A stretch of DNA of 64,000 nt from Przewalskia tangutica (GCA_029844215.1 CM056733.1:50419142-50483141); one strand, 5' to 3'. Positions 45,880-57,926 are shown, numbered from the stretch's first letter. The notes: generated by a model from the letters alone, not told the origin. A program made the numbers and translations.

Positions 45880-48274
45880 TGTTATACCCCGTATTTCCAG
45901 AGTATGTACGTGAGGGCGTACGTATAAAAGTTTAAGCCTTAAAATTAGGCATAGGTCGAAATATTGTGCACAACACACGAAAAGAATCGTTTTCCGACGA
46001 AACGTTTAACAAAACTTGTGTAGGGAAAATTCCAGCTATGTCATTTATTATTTTTGCGGATTTTTCCGAGAGATGAAATATTTTGGACCAACGGGAGGGT
46101 GACACTTGTCACCCTCAAGTGGCGGGACATTGGACGATCTTGGGCACGTTTTTGTGGCCTTTGCAATAGTCAATGTTAGGTAGGATATTTTTGTGTAGTA
46201 GATGGATAAGGACACTTGCCTAAATCTCCACCTTACACTTGCCTACCACTTGGCTTCATCTTGGCCATTGGTTGGCCTATAAATACCACCCCCCCTAACT
46301 TGAAGGTTTTCTTCATCCACAAATCAATTCTCCAAGTCTTGAAAAATCCCTCCCCTCTCTTATAGCTTTTCCTCCAAGCTCTTCTCCCCCCCCTTCCTTG
46401 AGTCCTAGCCGAAACCTACCCCCCTCCCTTGGTAGAAAAGTTGTCTTCCAAGTATAGTTACTATTCCTAAATACCCTAGCCCCAAATCCCTTATAGTATT
46501 AAGTAGAAGTTGTTAGAAACTTCTAAGGGTTTCTTGGAGCTATCAGAACGTACAAATTAGGAGCTAAACCTTGCTCAGGATCGACATTTAACTTGGATAA
46601 TTTTGGGCTTATCGAGGTAAATACTCTTTTCCTTCTATTGTAATTGGATATTACACATAAGAATAGTTAAGATTTGAGTATAAGATATAGAAGGATATTA
46701 AAGAATAGAATTGAACTGAAATCACATCAGAAGAATAATAAAGAAGTATTGAACTGTACTTACATCATTTGTATTTCTGATGAACTTGTGTAGCTTGGGT
46801 AGGGAAGTCTTTGCCCAATTTTTCGTAGAATAAAGAACCCTCTGCTTAGAATAGTCTACAGAGTAGTCTAGACATTGATAGACGTATCTGACTATTATAG
46901 GTTGATTCTCTGCGCGCGACATATTCGACTTGGCAGGTGGTTTTCGCCGAGAAGGTATGTGATTATTCCTATACTCTTGAGCATGATATTTTAAAATATA
47001 TATATAGTACGGTAGACGTACGTGTGTTAACTGGACGTACTTTTACGGCAATTTCTTTTGACTTAAGCCTGAATAATAAGAAGCTTGAAGTATTTCAAAA
47101 GAATATTGAATCATTTTAAACAAAGAGTAATATTTGGTTTTAAACAAAAAGCTTAAGAGTTATACTAGCTTTATGGGAAGTTAGGTATAACAACTTAAGA
47201 AAGATAAAAGGGACTGTTTACTGATTTGTTTATAAAAGCCTTGTATTGATTTCTGTAAAGTGTAGTAAGATTGTTTGATAAGTAGACATATTATGCTACG
47301 TATGTTAGTGTCTTGTGATGTTGTGAAAGGGGGTCATTCGTGTTGTGCTTACGTTGTTAAACGTTAAGACCGTTGTACTGTTATTATATCACATACCCCC
47401 TTGACTTGTTATACCGAGGGCTTGCCACCCTTGATGCGGGTCTATACGGCCTATGCGGTCTGTGTGACTATGCGGAGTCGCGGAGTTCCGTGATTGATCA
47501 TTCGGTGTTTTATCCGTCACGGGGATGCCATATGCGATGCATGTGACTATGCGGTCTATTGAGACTATGCGGTGCGGAGTCGAGGAGAATGCAGGGGTTA
47601 GCTACCCCGTCGAGAATACCTCATGCGGGTGCAGTGTGACTATGCGGTGCGGGAGTCGAGATTAGCGCATAATGGTACTATGGGCGATTGGCCTTGCTTC
47701 GATCATTCGCGGCCTAGAAAAGACCTGTTACAGTTTACCTATTATTGCCCTTGTTTGTGATGTGGCACTATGTGCAATTGAACTGATTGTATTTGCAAAT
47801 GGTTTTAAATACTTTGATTTTACTTAATGTACTTTACAGTTTCACATACTTGGTACCTGTTGTACTGACCTCCTTCGGGGGGCTGCGTTAAATGCAGCGG
47901 TAAGAGCAGGTGCTAGATCCGCATCCTTAGGATCTTTTGCTTTGGTGTCAGGAGCTCCATCTTCTCCGGAGGCTCGACTTTTGGTATGGTTCTCCCTGAT
48001 GTTGTAGATATATGTACATTCATGGTATGGCGGGGCCCTGTCCCGCCATAGTTGTTTACATTCCTAGAGGTCTGTAGTCATGTTATAAAGTTGGGATGTA
48101 ACTGTTCACTCTTTATATATATATATGCCGAAAGACGACTTTTCTCAGATAAATTGTGTCTCAATTTACATTTGTTTCATGTCTTGTTTTTATATTCCGC
48201 TGATTACTCTGATGTATGTCTACTTGGGTGCCCCGGTAAGGCACCAGTCACGGGCCCCTGAACGGGTCGTGACA
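45880..48274 (+). mobile_element. Element A LTR 3
   Basis: 2,395 bp, ends gggtcgtgaca, followed by TSD atata. TATA at 46277-46285; U5 hairpin GGTGCC / CCGGTAA / GGCACC at 48227-48245, 29 bp from the end. It is the cleanest of the three LTRs, with fewer missing bases in its last kilobase. Confidence 0.92.
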
Positions 48275-49368
48275 ATATAACATGTTAGACCTTAAAACTT
48301 GGAATTGGAAAAGGATTGGAAAAGACTTTGAATTGTTGGTTGTTGTTGGCAGAGAATGACTTGAATATGGAACTACTTCGTATTAATTGTGGGGCGGAAT
48401 TTTACACGTATTGTAAGGCGTGTAATCCCCTTTGTTTGGTTGATTGTTTTGAGCCTTAAATGTGGCGTGTTGGTTATTGTATTAGGCCTTGAAAAAGGTG
48501 GCAAAGTGAGTAGAAACAAAGGAAGTGCTGGCCGATTTTCCGTAGAATTAGAGACCGTATACTTGGTATTATTCTACGTTAGAGACTAGAAGTTGATAGT
48601 CTTGTTGTGACCATTATAGGTTGACACTTCTACGTACGGCGTATTCGGCTTAACTTGTGGATTTAGCCGAAAAGGTATGTGAACTATCTCCTCTTCTAGC
48701 ATGATTCCTTAAGATAAAGAAAGTATTTCCTACTCCTTAAATGATCCATTCCTTGGATGTATTTGGATTGCCTAAAGTAGAATTTGTTCTATGTACTTCC
48801 TTGATTGTACTTTGATGTTTAAATTGTAAGTTGTATAATCCATTATCTTAGTGAAGTTTGGATTCTTTAGGGGAGTCAAAGGAGTAATTTACTTAATTGT
48901 TTTAAAAGAGGAGAAATGACATGATTTAAGAGAAGTAACTTGTTTTAAAGGTGTGAGTTACTTAAGGTTTAAAAGTAGAAGAAACTTGTTTTCTATATAT
49001 TAAGAGACTCGAAGTATTTTTGAAAGTTAAGAAACTTGATTTGAAAGTTTGTGATACTTGGTTTTAAGTATAGGTCTCTTGGTTATAAAAAGAATGAAAT
49101 TGTCTAAAAACCATAAAGGGTTATAACGACTTTATGGGAAGTTGGTTATAACGGCTTTATGGAAGGTTTAGAAAGTTGTCTATTTGGATTAATGGGCATA
49201 AGTTGCCTTGATTGTGAAAATTTGAAGTTACTTGATTTCAAGCTTTGAAATGAGTTTTCTAAGAGTGTAGTAACTTACTTTGAAAAATAGACACACCTTG
49301 ATACTACGGGTGTTAGTATCTTGGGGTATTACATAAAAAAGAGTCTTTTGAAAAGAATGTACGTACGT

Positions 49369-49690
49369 AGTACTTTGGCTTGATTAATTGTGAATTAGTC
49401 TAAGTGTGCCTTGATAAGTACTTTGGCTTGATTAATTGAGAATTATTCTAAGTGTGCCTTGATAAGTACTTTGGCTTGATTAATTGAGAATTATTCTAAG
49501 TGTGTCTTGATAAGTACTTTGGCTTGATTAATTGAGAATTATTCTAAGTGTGCCTTGATAAGTACTTTATCTTGATTAATTGAGAATTAGTCTAAGTGTG
49601 CCTTGATAAGTACTTTGGCTTGATTAATTGAGAATTATTCCATGTGTGCCTTGATAAGTACTTTGGCTTGTTTAATTGAGAATTGCCTAT
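49369..49690 (+). repeat. 48-bp minisatellite, 7 copies
   Basis: Units start agtactttggcttgatta at 49369, 49417, 49465, 49513, 49561, 49609 and 49657, exactly 48 bp apart. Other type II LTRs have about three copies (near 4600-4715, 12375-12490, 20580-20685, 25850-25945). Confidence 0.92.
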
Positions 49691-49784
49691 GTGTGCTGGT
49701 AATAGCCGGTTGTGTGCTAGTGGTATATCATTCATTTCGGGGTCATTCCCCGGGTTTGTGGCATTTGCATATTAGTGGATTTGC

Positions 49785-49995
49785 TACCCACGATCTGAGG
49801 AATACCTCACGCGAGTCCGAGGGCTTATGCGGGTGAAATAGTCCCATGCGGGCGGGTCCAGCCTATGCGAGGAATACCTCATGCGAGTCCGTAAGGGCTT
49901 ATGCGGGTGAAATAGTCTCATGCGAGGAATACCTCATGCGGGTCCACACGACCTATGCAGGTGAAATAGTCCCAGGAGTAGGATTGCTTAATGAT
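49785..49995 (+). repeat. ATGCGGG/CCTCATGCG cassette in LTR E
   Basis: Four to five degenerate copies of gaggaatacctcatgcgagtcc and ttatgcgggtgaaatagtc. Forward counterpart of the cassette at 2740-2905. Confidence 0.75.
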
Positions 49996-51224
49996 ACTGC
50001 GGGCGGGTGGTCCTGCTTTGATCGTGAGCTTCCTAGTTTATATTGTAAGTATACTACTATTTACTCTCATTGTTAGTAAGGCACAGTGTCGTAATTTGAT
50101 TATCATGGATCGCGGTGAGGAAGGATTCCACGGGCATGATTGATATTATGGGCGTGAGACCCATGGTTATATTTTAGTAATGACTTTGAGGCATGCGTCC
50201 ACGACTTGATATGGTATTATGTATTGTGTCGTAGGTTGGCTATCATACATGTCTCTGTTTTGTTTAGACTTATGATTTCATTCTGATTTATCATCACGAC
50301 CGAACCGGACCGTGACCGGTGCCTTAACGGGCACCCTAGTGACACAACATCGAGAAAACAGCGGAATATAAACTCAAGATAAACAACCATTAAGATATAG
50401 AATAGTCTAGCCCAAAATGGCTAACCTAAAAGTACATAAACGAACAGTTACATCCTTAACGAACCAAGTTCGACAAGACTACAGCCTCTAAGAATGAATA
50501 ACACTATGACGGGACAGGCCCCGCCATACCACTGAATGTACAAAAGTCTACAACCTCGGGAATCGTGCCAAAGACGAGGCCTCCGAGAAATGGAGCCTTC
50601 GCGAACCGAACCGTGATCCTAAGAGTGCGGATCGCAAGCTATGAACCTCAACTCGCGGCATGACGCAGCCCCGAAGGAGTCGATCTAACATGTACCAAAT
50701 ATGCGAAGCGGAAAATCGTAATAATATCATAAGTCAAAATAATTTGGAGTTATAGGCGAAAATCGCTTTACCTTGCCGTGCCTTACTAACAATGAGAGTA
50801 ACAAATGTATATATATCGCATAAAAATAGGAGGCTCATGATCAAAGCAGGTACCTCGCCCGTAGTATCATTAAGCAATCCTACTCGGGACTATTTCACCC
50901 GCATAGGTCCTGTGGACCCGCGTGAGGTCATCGCCTCGTCGTGGGATGTTTCACCCGCGTGGGACTATTTCACCGCATGGATCTGTGGATCCGCGCATGA
51001 AATACCATCAGCGTACTCGCATGGGACTATTTCACCCGCATGGATCCTATGGTCGGATCCGCGTGAGTACAAGCGCGCTCGCGTCATGGGTAGCAAATCC
51101 ATGGCATAAATAGTAAACCATCCTATTGGAGCATACGTGGGCCACCCATCGTGTCGAGATGTCAAAGGAAATAACAAGAATAACCCGGGTTTACGTAATA
51201 ATGTATATATAACATAGCTCATCC

Positions 51225-51345
51225 GGCTATCATACATAACATAAGCACTACCGGCCTATCATATCATAACATAAGCACTACCGGCCTATCATATCATAAC
51301 ATAAGCACTACCGGCCTATCATATCATAACATAAGCAAGTTAAGA
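51225..51345. repeat. 30-bp tandem repeat, about 4 copies
   Basis: Unit cggcctatcatatcataac plus ataagcactac, nearly perfect. Related to the 29-bp array at 2965-3095. Confidence 0.88.
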
Positions 51346-52689
51346 AAATACCCTAACTTCTTATTAACATTATTAATATATCCTCTCTCATTTTAGTATA
51401 CCTAAGGCACCAACATGTCTTTTAATAGAAAATCAGAATTTAACCCAAGTACCATGTACTTCTAACCTTTTAAGAAATAACTCCTTTTATACAAAAATTC
51501 CAAGATACTAATCACCATAGTATCAAGTTACGATTTCTTTTCAAAGCAAGTCACATTTCCTTTTAAAACTATCTCAAGCTTCTAAATTAAGTGACTTCAT
51601 TTCTTGTAAAACCTTAGGCAATTCATGCCTTAAAACCATTTTCCTTCCACAAGTTCAAATCATCAAAACCTTTCTCCATTAAACTTTCACAAACTAATAT
51701 AACCAACTCCCATAAAGCCGTTATATTAGAGTTAAACAATAGTAAAACACATTCCCTTAAGTCCAGGATTTTTATACTTTTCTTTTAAAACGAAGCAAGT
51801 ATCAAATACTTATAACAAACGAAGATTTCCAAATCTTGTACGTCTACCGTACTACATAGGTACAACTAATCATGCTCAAGAGATAGGAAAGCTCCACATA
51901 CCTCTTCGGTCAATCCACAAGCTAAGTCCAATTTACCGCACGTAGTATGTCAACCTAAAATGACCACAATCGTTTATCAAGCTCTAATTATAATGCAGAA
52001 TTTTTCCAAGTTAAAGTCACCAATTTCCTACGGAAAATTGGGCAGCGTTTCCTTTGTTTCTACATACTTTGCCACCTTTTCCAAGGTCGATTTTTAACGC
52101 TCAAATGCCATGTTTAAGGCTCAACAACCAACCAACACCAGGGATTACACACCTAAACTTTGGTGTGTAAAATTCAACCCACAAGTTACAACAACTAACC
52201 CAACAAGTCTAATGTAGTATTTAGGCAACAACATGCTCATAATATCCCCCTAACCAATTCTTTCATAATCAACCCCATTTCTTACATGCAACTACTCTAA
52301 GTGCATTTTCCAACTACAAGTTCTTCCTATTAAACATGCAACACCCAAAACCAACTACAAGAGAAGAAATGTTACCTCAAGTTTTAGCCAAACTTATTCC
52401 AACACCTTGCTAGCCTTTTCTCCAAGAACACCACCACAATAGTCTTCACAAGCTTGTAATAACCTTTCCTTCCTATTACACTTTTCAGATTTTCCCTTAG
52501 GCTAGAATTCCTCTTGGGAATTTAGAGAAGGATGAGCTTTTTTATTTAGAGAGAGATGGATTGTAAAGATGAAAAGTTGTATTAAATGACCAAGCATTGG
52601 TCAATATAATGAATGTAGCAGAAACTCAGATGGGGGGGGACACTTGTCACCCGCCCATGGCCTTTTTTAAAACAAAATCAGACTTTCTA

Positions 52690-52910
52690 AGTTTTTCCGC
52701 CCAAAATTCCCGCCTCGGCGCCGCGGCCCTGCTTCCCGGCGCCGCGGCGCCGCAACTCCTGCGGACACTCGGAACTTTAGCGCGCGGCCGATTTCGGCGC
52801 GCGGCTATGAATTCCACGCCTTGGCGCGCGCGCCTCGGCCGCGGCCGGAGCCCTGACCGAAGTTTTACGATTTTGAGTCCTAACTCCTTCCGCATGGCCC
52901 ATCGCACGGC
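52690..52910. other. GC-rich island in type III LTR U3
   Basis: Strikingly GC-rich stretch with ggcgccgcgg, gcgcgcgg and ggccgcggcc motifs inside an otherwise AT-rich LTR. A similar island lies at 62870-63015 in G. Open frames here are a by-product of composition. Confidence 0.7.
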
Positions 52911-53322
52911 CCGAACCACGGTATAACAATCATTTCACATACTTGGTACATTCTTTCGTCTTGACCTCGCCGGAGGCTGCGTTCATCTGCGCGAGTTTAG
53001 GTACGATGTTTGGTGATCGGCGGTGTAGGACCCGCCGAGTTTTGGATAGCTCCTACATTCGGAGTTTATCTTTTTGGTATAAGTTCTTTCAAGATGTGCT
53101 TTTATGCTGTTATGGGTACGGCGGGGCCTTGTCCCGTCATAGTTCACTATAACTCTTAGAGGTCTGTATTCATATGTGGGATTGGACTCATGTACGGTGT
53201 AGTGTCTTTTTATTATGTATATTATCTGGCAGCCTTGTCGGCTTGCCCTTGCATGTACGATTGGTTAAAAAAAATGAGGTGTTATTAATTTTCCGCAGTT
53301 TACTTAGTTGTTAAGGTAGAAG

Positions 53323-53341
53323 GGTGCCCAGGTAGGGCACC
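53323..53341 (+). other. U5 terminal hairpin of element E
   Basis: GGTGCCC / AGGTA / GGGCACC, 30 bp before the LTR end at 53371. Confidence 0.75.
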
Positions 53342-53374
53342 AGTCACGGGCCCGTGGTTCGGGGCGTGACAGAG

Positions 53375-53388
53375 TGGTATCAGAGAAG
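53375..53388 (+). other. Primer binding site of element E
   Basis: TGGTATCAGAGAAG: one mismatch (C to A) against the other copies at the twelfth base. Confidence 0.88.
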
Positions 53389-53430
53389 TCAGTCCTCGGA
53401 ATGTCTACAGACCGTGTCTAGTAGAGTCTT

Positions 53431-53464
53431 GATTATCGGTGTGTTGCGCGCCACACCCATAAAC
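53431..53464 (+). other. DIS-like leader hairpin, element E (GCGCGC loop)
   Basis: GATTAT, c, GGTGTG, loop TTGCGCGC, CACACC, c, ATAAAC. The palindrome is at 53446-53451. The upper stem is perfect; the lower stem has one A-A mismatch. Confidence 0.7.
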
Positions 53465-53576
53465 AGGAGGCTACAAGACATTTAGGAGTTGGTTTCTATT
53501 CTTCTCTCTCTAAGATCGTGCCATAGAGTTGTGTTAGTAAGATAATTCCTCTCTGACGTATTGTTGTATTACAGTT

Positions 53577-54483
53577 ATGCCTCCAAGGAGGGCAACAGTC
53601 GCCCAGAAGGGCAAAGGAGTAGCAGGAGCTACTAGTCAGACTCAGAGAGTTGATAGGGCTTATGCCCAGGGTATACCGGATGTTGTTCCGCAGTCGGCGA
53701 GTTCTTCTGCGCCAGGTTTTGAGACCCCAGCACCAGAGCCTCCAGTTTCTCAGTTAGGAGAAGACTTTAGGGTCATGAATGAAGCCATTATATTATTGAC
53801 CAAGATAGCGGTGCTACAGTTTCATCAGCAGGAGGTTATTCGGCGATGCAGACAGTGTACGGGGTAGAGGGCGGTAGCGGAGATCTGCGTAAGAGGCTAG
53901 GCCGTTGGTTGTCCGGTGAGTTTATGGACGAGCGACCTCGGAGTGAGATATTCATCGACCTACCCGGCCACATACCGCGCTCACGGTGGGATATTGGACC
54001 CCACAAGGTATTTAGGAGCCGGTCCAAGCTCCAGGGGTCGAGGTTCTCGAAGGAGCAGAGGATTTTCTCAGTTGAGGCCACTTTTTCCTCAGTGTTTCCG
54101 ATGTAGTAAGCGTCATTTGGGGGAATGCCGTTATGGCACGAGTGCTTGTTTTTATTATGGCCGTCCGGGCCATATACTGAGGGTATGTCCTTTTAGAAGA
54201 GACACCGGTGAGGTGGCTCAGCCTATGAGGCCGATGGTTGATTCCCTTTCCTCGCGGTATGTCGTCCCGAGCGAGGGTGTTCAGAGGTCAGCTAGTCGTG
54301 GTAGAGGTCAGGGTGGAGTTTATAGTTCTGGCGGTCCTTCGAACCGCATAAATGACGTGACTATTGGCAGGATCAGGAGGCGACATCGCACGGGGTTACA
54401 GGTATATTTTGATTCTTTTGAATCATACGTGCATTGATAGATTCAGATTTTACCCTAGCGTATATGTTTTCCCTTTATTGCTA
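53577..54483 (+). pseudogene. gag: gag of element E (frameshifted, ends before protease)
   Basis: The ATG at 53577 gives MPPRRATVAQKGKG..., a clean 96-codon N-terminus with LGEDFRVMNEAIILLTKIAVLQFHQQEVI. After a shift near 53850, the frame 53916-54437 carries the R/S-rich linker and both knuckles: CFRCSKRHLGEC and CFYYGRPGHILRVC (the second Cys of knuckle 2 is Tyr). The end tracks the ALIDSDFTLAYMFSLYC-stop of F and C, in another frame. Role: particle assembly and RNA binding. There is no pol downstream. Confidence 0.85.
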
Positions 54484-55307
54484 GAGTTGTAAAGTGATAG
54501 TACCCCATAGGTAGAGATACCTTGATTAGTAAAGTGAGAAGTTAAGAATATTGACAAGAATGGTAAGTGAACTGAGACTATAGTTGTGTAGAGTTCACAC
54601 GTAGTAATTGCCCCATAACAGTGTAAGACCAATAGGGAAGATTGTACAGTAGAAATACTTTGGCTTATGTGACGAACCTCTAGTGAATAGGGGGGATAGG
54701 GTGAGAAGTACCTTGAGATAAGAGAGAGATTTATTTCAGACTAAGAACAAGAAGTTAAGTGTGACGATGAGTCGGGTTATGGACTCATTTCGGGTCAGCC
54801 GGTAGTATGGAATGGGGTGATGTCAGTTGGTAGTGGTCCCGCTATGTGATAGGGTCACGAGGATGCCAGGCCCAAGTTGAGTTAATCGTTGTACGAGTTC
54901 GTGGATGCGTTCCACCGGAACTAGGTCGTAAGGACCGAGAAGAGCCTTAACAGGAATGTAAGTAACAATATGGCCAAGTCTGGTTAGTATATCCAAGGAT
55001 TGGGGAGCAGAAACAATATTTGAGATGTTGTACGTTTACTAAATAAGTTTAGAAGTACGAGAGAGAATGACAAGTAAGAATAAAGGAACCTCTAAGGATC
55101 CTGTGTTTTAGAAGACTGTAACCTTCAAGTTTTGTGAGAAGGGGTCGCGGATGGAAGGTCCATTGATATGTTTACGTATGTTAGGTGGTGGCCATGTGTG
55201 GCATCGTTGGTCTTGTGGAGTATTGACTGTTAGGCATAGTATAGAATTTATGCCGGAGTTTGTATAGCTTGGCAACCGACTAAGAACATTCGGGGCAGAA
55301 TGTTTCT
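54484..55307 (+). other. Non-coding internal tail of element E
   Basis: 0.8 kb without any pol motif. It is conserved with C and F tails (cctctagtgaatagg; gagataagagagagatttatttcag) and with D (gttcgtggatgcgttccacc). The last 100 bp include the aacattcgggg/aatgtttct pre-PPT sequence; the PPT AAGGGGGGAAGAA is at 55308-55320. Confidence 0.65.
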
Positions 55308-55320
55308 AAGGGGGGAAGAA

Positions 55321-57215
55321 TGTTACACCCCGTAAGTCCAGGACATTTATAAGAGAATGTACGTAAGGAATCAAGACTTGGAAATTGGTACGAAAGGAAG
55401 AATTGTTTTTCCGAACGTCGGAAAGGAAAAATGTTCGTTGATGAGAATTGGATTCTCAAAATGTATTATTTGAAGAAGTATGGAACTAATTAACGTTATG
55501 GAATTTATTTTACGGATTTGGTCACGTGGGGCCCACCCGAGGAATTTTACGTTTTGTGGGACCCACGAGGGTTACGGAATTTTTATGGACGAATGAGAGG
55601 GCGACACGTGGCACCCCTACATATGGTCTTGGACGTTTCATGTAAGGGTAAAATGGTCATTTACCCTCAAGGAAGATCAAGTCTTCAAGCTTTAGATTGT
55701 TGACCAAGTCAACTTGTCCACTTGGCTTTGCATTAATTTCTTCATCCTAGCCCACAAGTGTATTAATATAAGCCCTCCAATGTGTTATATAAGCTTACTA
55801 CTAGTGCAAGACTAGTCTTCAACACTTAGAAAAATCACGACACTTTTTCTTCACAAGATAAGCTCTCGGGTTTGAGGTCTTTTGCACAAGAAAAATTTGT
55901 AGTTTTGATCCATTATTCACAAGACTTAAACCCAAGGTCCCTAAGGGTATTGTAAGGATATCTCAATAGAAAGATTTCGGAAAAATGACGTTTTCGTATT
56001 AGTCGCAAGGCGGAAACTTAAGGAGTTCTTCAACTTTGAAGTTGGAACTTGAAGATGGGTTCTTCATAGGCTTCTAAGGAGTGCTTGAAGCGGATTGGAA
56101 CATAAGGAAAGGAGCTAAGAATTGCTAAGGCGCGACTTTGAATCTTGGAATTTTTTAAGGGCTTGTAAAGGTATAATCTTGTCGTTTTAGTAATTAAGAT
56201 TACTTGTTGTTGTAGCTATGAATATTAGCAAGAATGAGTTATATAGTATGAAGTTTGATAAGTGTATTGACTATTGGAACCCTAATCCGAAAACTAGCAT
56301 GTTTAGCCTTAAGATTACAATTCAAGTCGATTATTAGTTTAAGTCGTCGCATGTTGTATAAAGAAGGAAATTGTAGTTGTTGAAGTTTTTTATGACTATA
56401 TAACATGTTAGACCTTAGAACTTGGAATTGGAAAAGGATTGGGAAAGACTTTGAATTGTTGGTTGTTGTTGGCCGAGAATGGCTTGAATATGGAACTACT
56501 TCGTATTAATTGTGGGGCGGAATTTTACACGTATTGTAAGGCGTGTAATCCCATTTGTTTGGTTGATTGTTTTGAGCCTTAAATGTGGCGTGTTGGTTAT
56601 TGTATTCGGCCTTGAAAAAGGTGGCAAAGTGAGTAGAAACAAAGGAAGTGCTGCCCGATTTTCCGTAGAATTAGAGACCGTATACTTGGTATTATTCTAC
56701 GTTAGAGACTAGAAGTTGATAGTCTTGTTGTGACCATTATAGGTTGACACTTCTACGTACGGCGTATTCGGCTTAGCTTGTGGATTTAGCCGAAAAGGTA
56801 TGTGAACTATCTCCTCTTCTAGCATGATTCCTTAAGATAAAGAAAGTATTTCCTACTCCTTAAATGATCCATTCCTTGGTTGTATTTGGATTGCCTAAAG
56901 TAGAATTTGTTCTATGTACTTCCTTGATTGTACTTTGATGTTTAAATTGTAAGTTGTATAATCCATTGCCTTAGTGAAGTTTGGATTCTTAAAGAGTGGA
57001 AGTATTTTACTTAAAGTACATAGAGTCTTGAAAAGGAAGTGGTTTCCAAACCTTTTGGCTAGTACCTTAGTTCCAAAACCTAAAGGTCATTATAATGACT
57101 TTAGGGGAGTCAAAGGAGTAATTTACTTAATTGTTTTAAAAGAGGAGAAACGACATGATTTAAGAGAAGTAACTTGTTTTAAAGGTGTGAGTTACTTAAG
57201 GTTTAAAAGTAGAAG
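55321..57215 (+). mobile_element. 3' LTR of element E, 5' part
   Basis: Starts TGTTACACCCCG right after the PPT. It carries the GGGCCCAC/G-box module (55521-55570), TATA at 55785-55794 and the empty target of the element A array near 56395. Cut at 57215 by element G; agaag (57211-57215) is the likely left TSD copy. The frame at 56974-57324 runs across the junction and is not a gene. Confidence 0.9.
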
Positions 57216-57926
57216 TGTCACGACCCGACCTCGGGCCCGCGACTGGTGCCTTACCCCGGGCACCCTAGTGATACAACATCAGAGGAAATCAGCGGAAATA
57301 AAACTCAAACAAGGTAAACAGTGAAATAAGAAAACAGGCTAACCCAAAAACGGTTATCTTTTTGAACATAATTGAAACTTGAACAGTTACATCCATTTAC
57401 AAACCCTGCCCACAACAGTGCTACAGACCTCTAAGAATTTTATAACAACACTGACGGGACAGGGCCCCGCCATACCCCTGAATGTACAAAAGTTCTACAA
57501 CCTCAGGGAACCGTACCAAAAGACAAAGCCTCCGGAGGAATGGAGCTTTCCGAGAACTGGACAGCGATCCTAAGAGACCGGATCAGCAAGCTATGTACCT
57601 CAACCTGCGGCATGAATGCACGGCCGAAGGAGGTCGATAACAGTACCAAGTATGTGGCGAAAAATCAGAAATGAAATCATAATAGTCTATATAAAGCGGG
57701 AGACATGTATGATAACCAAACTACAAGACACAACATATAAGCGATCATGTCAAGTCGTGGACTCATGCGTGAAATCATCACTCAAATACAACCGTGAATT
57801 TAACCCGCACAATGGTCGCATGCCCCGGCATCTCACCTCAGTATAAGCATGACCCTGGAACCGTCCTAGTGGGCCCATACCCGTGGACCATCCAACGTGT
57901 CGGTATGCCCAAAGGAGATAACAATC

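Larger units (their letters stand above)
31291..48274 (+). mobile_element. Tandem chromovirus array: LTR-internal-LTR-internal-LTR (element A)
   Basis: Three forward LTRs (31291-33658, 38594-40959, 45880-48274) alternate with two internal regions (33659-38593, 40960-45879). One TSD, atata, brackets the whole array (31286-31290 and 48275-48279), and no TSD lies at the middle LTR. The uninterrupted target is preserved in E's other LTR near 56395 (tgactatataacatg). This fits unequal recombination between the two LTRs of one insertion, not two insertions. Each internal region has a PBS, gag, pol with chromodomain, and PPT. Confidence 0.93.
50295..52928 (-). mobile_element. Reverse solo LTR (type III)
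   Basis: 2,634 bp ending ggtataaca, with TSD atcat at 50290-50294 and 52929-52933. The left end begins cacgacc and lacks the expected terminal TGT. Removing it restores E's LTR (gatttatcatttcacatacttgg, as in F near 19690). It has a U5 hairpin at 50318-50335, the CCGCAT cassette at 50885-51090, a 30-bp tandem repeat and a GC-rich island. No internal sequence or PBS is attached. Confidence 0.9.
30188..53371 (+). mobile_element. 5' LTR of element E, twice interrupted
   Basis: The LTR pieces are 30188-31290, 48280-50294 and 52934-53371, about 3.56 kb in total. It starts TGTTACACCCCG and ends gcgtgaca, next to a PBS. Insertions are the element A tandem array (31291-48274) and a reverse solo LTR (50295-52928). 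It holds TATATAAG near 30673, the 48-bp array, and the CCGCAT cassette at 49785-49995. Compared with E's 3' LTR it lacks 111 bp (counterpart of 56991-57101) at about 48868, with a TT microhomology at the break. Confidence 0.9.

Noticed and set aside
49369..49690. Regular repeats that might suggest a CRISPR array
   Set aside because: Units are directly adjacent with no unique spacers, in a plant LTR; this is a minisatellite. The same holds for 60480-60805.
52597..52926. Overlapping frames on both strands of about 90-109 codons
   Set aside because: Same compositional effect in the type III LTR GC island; it also sits at the LTR end.
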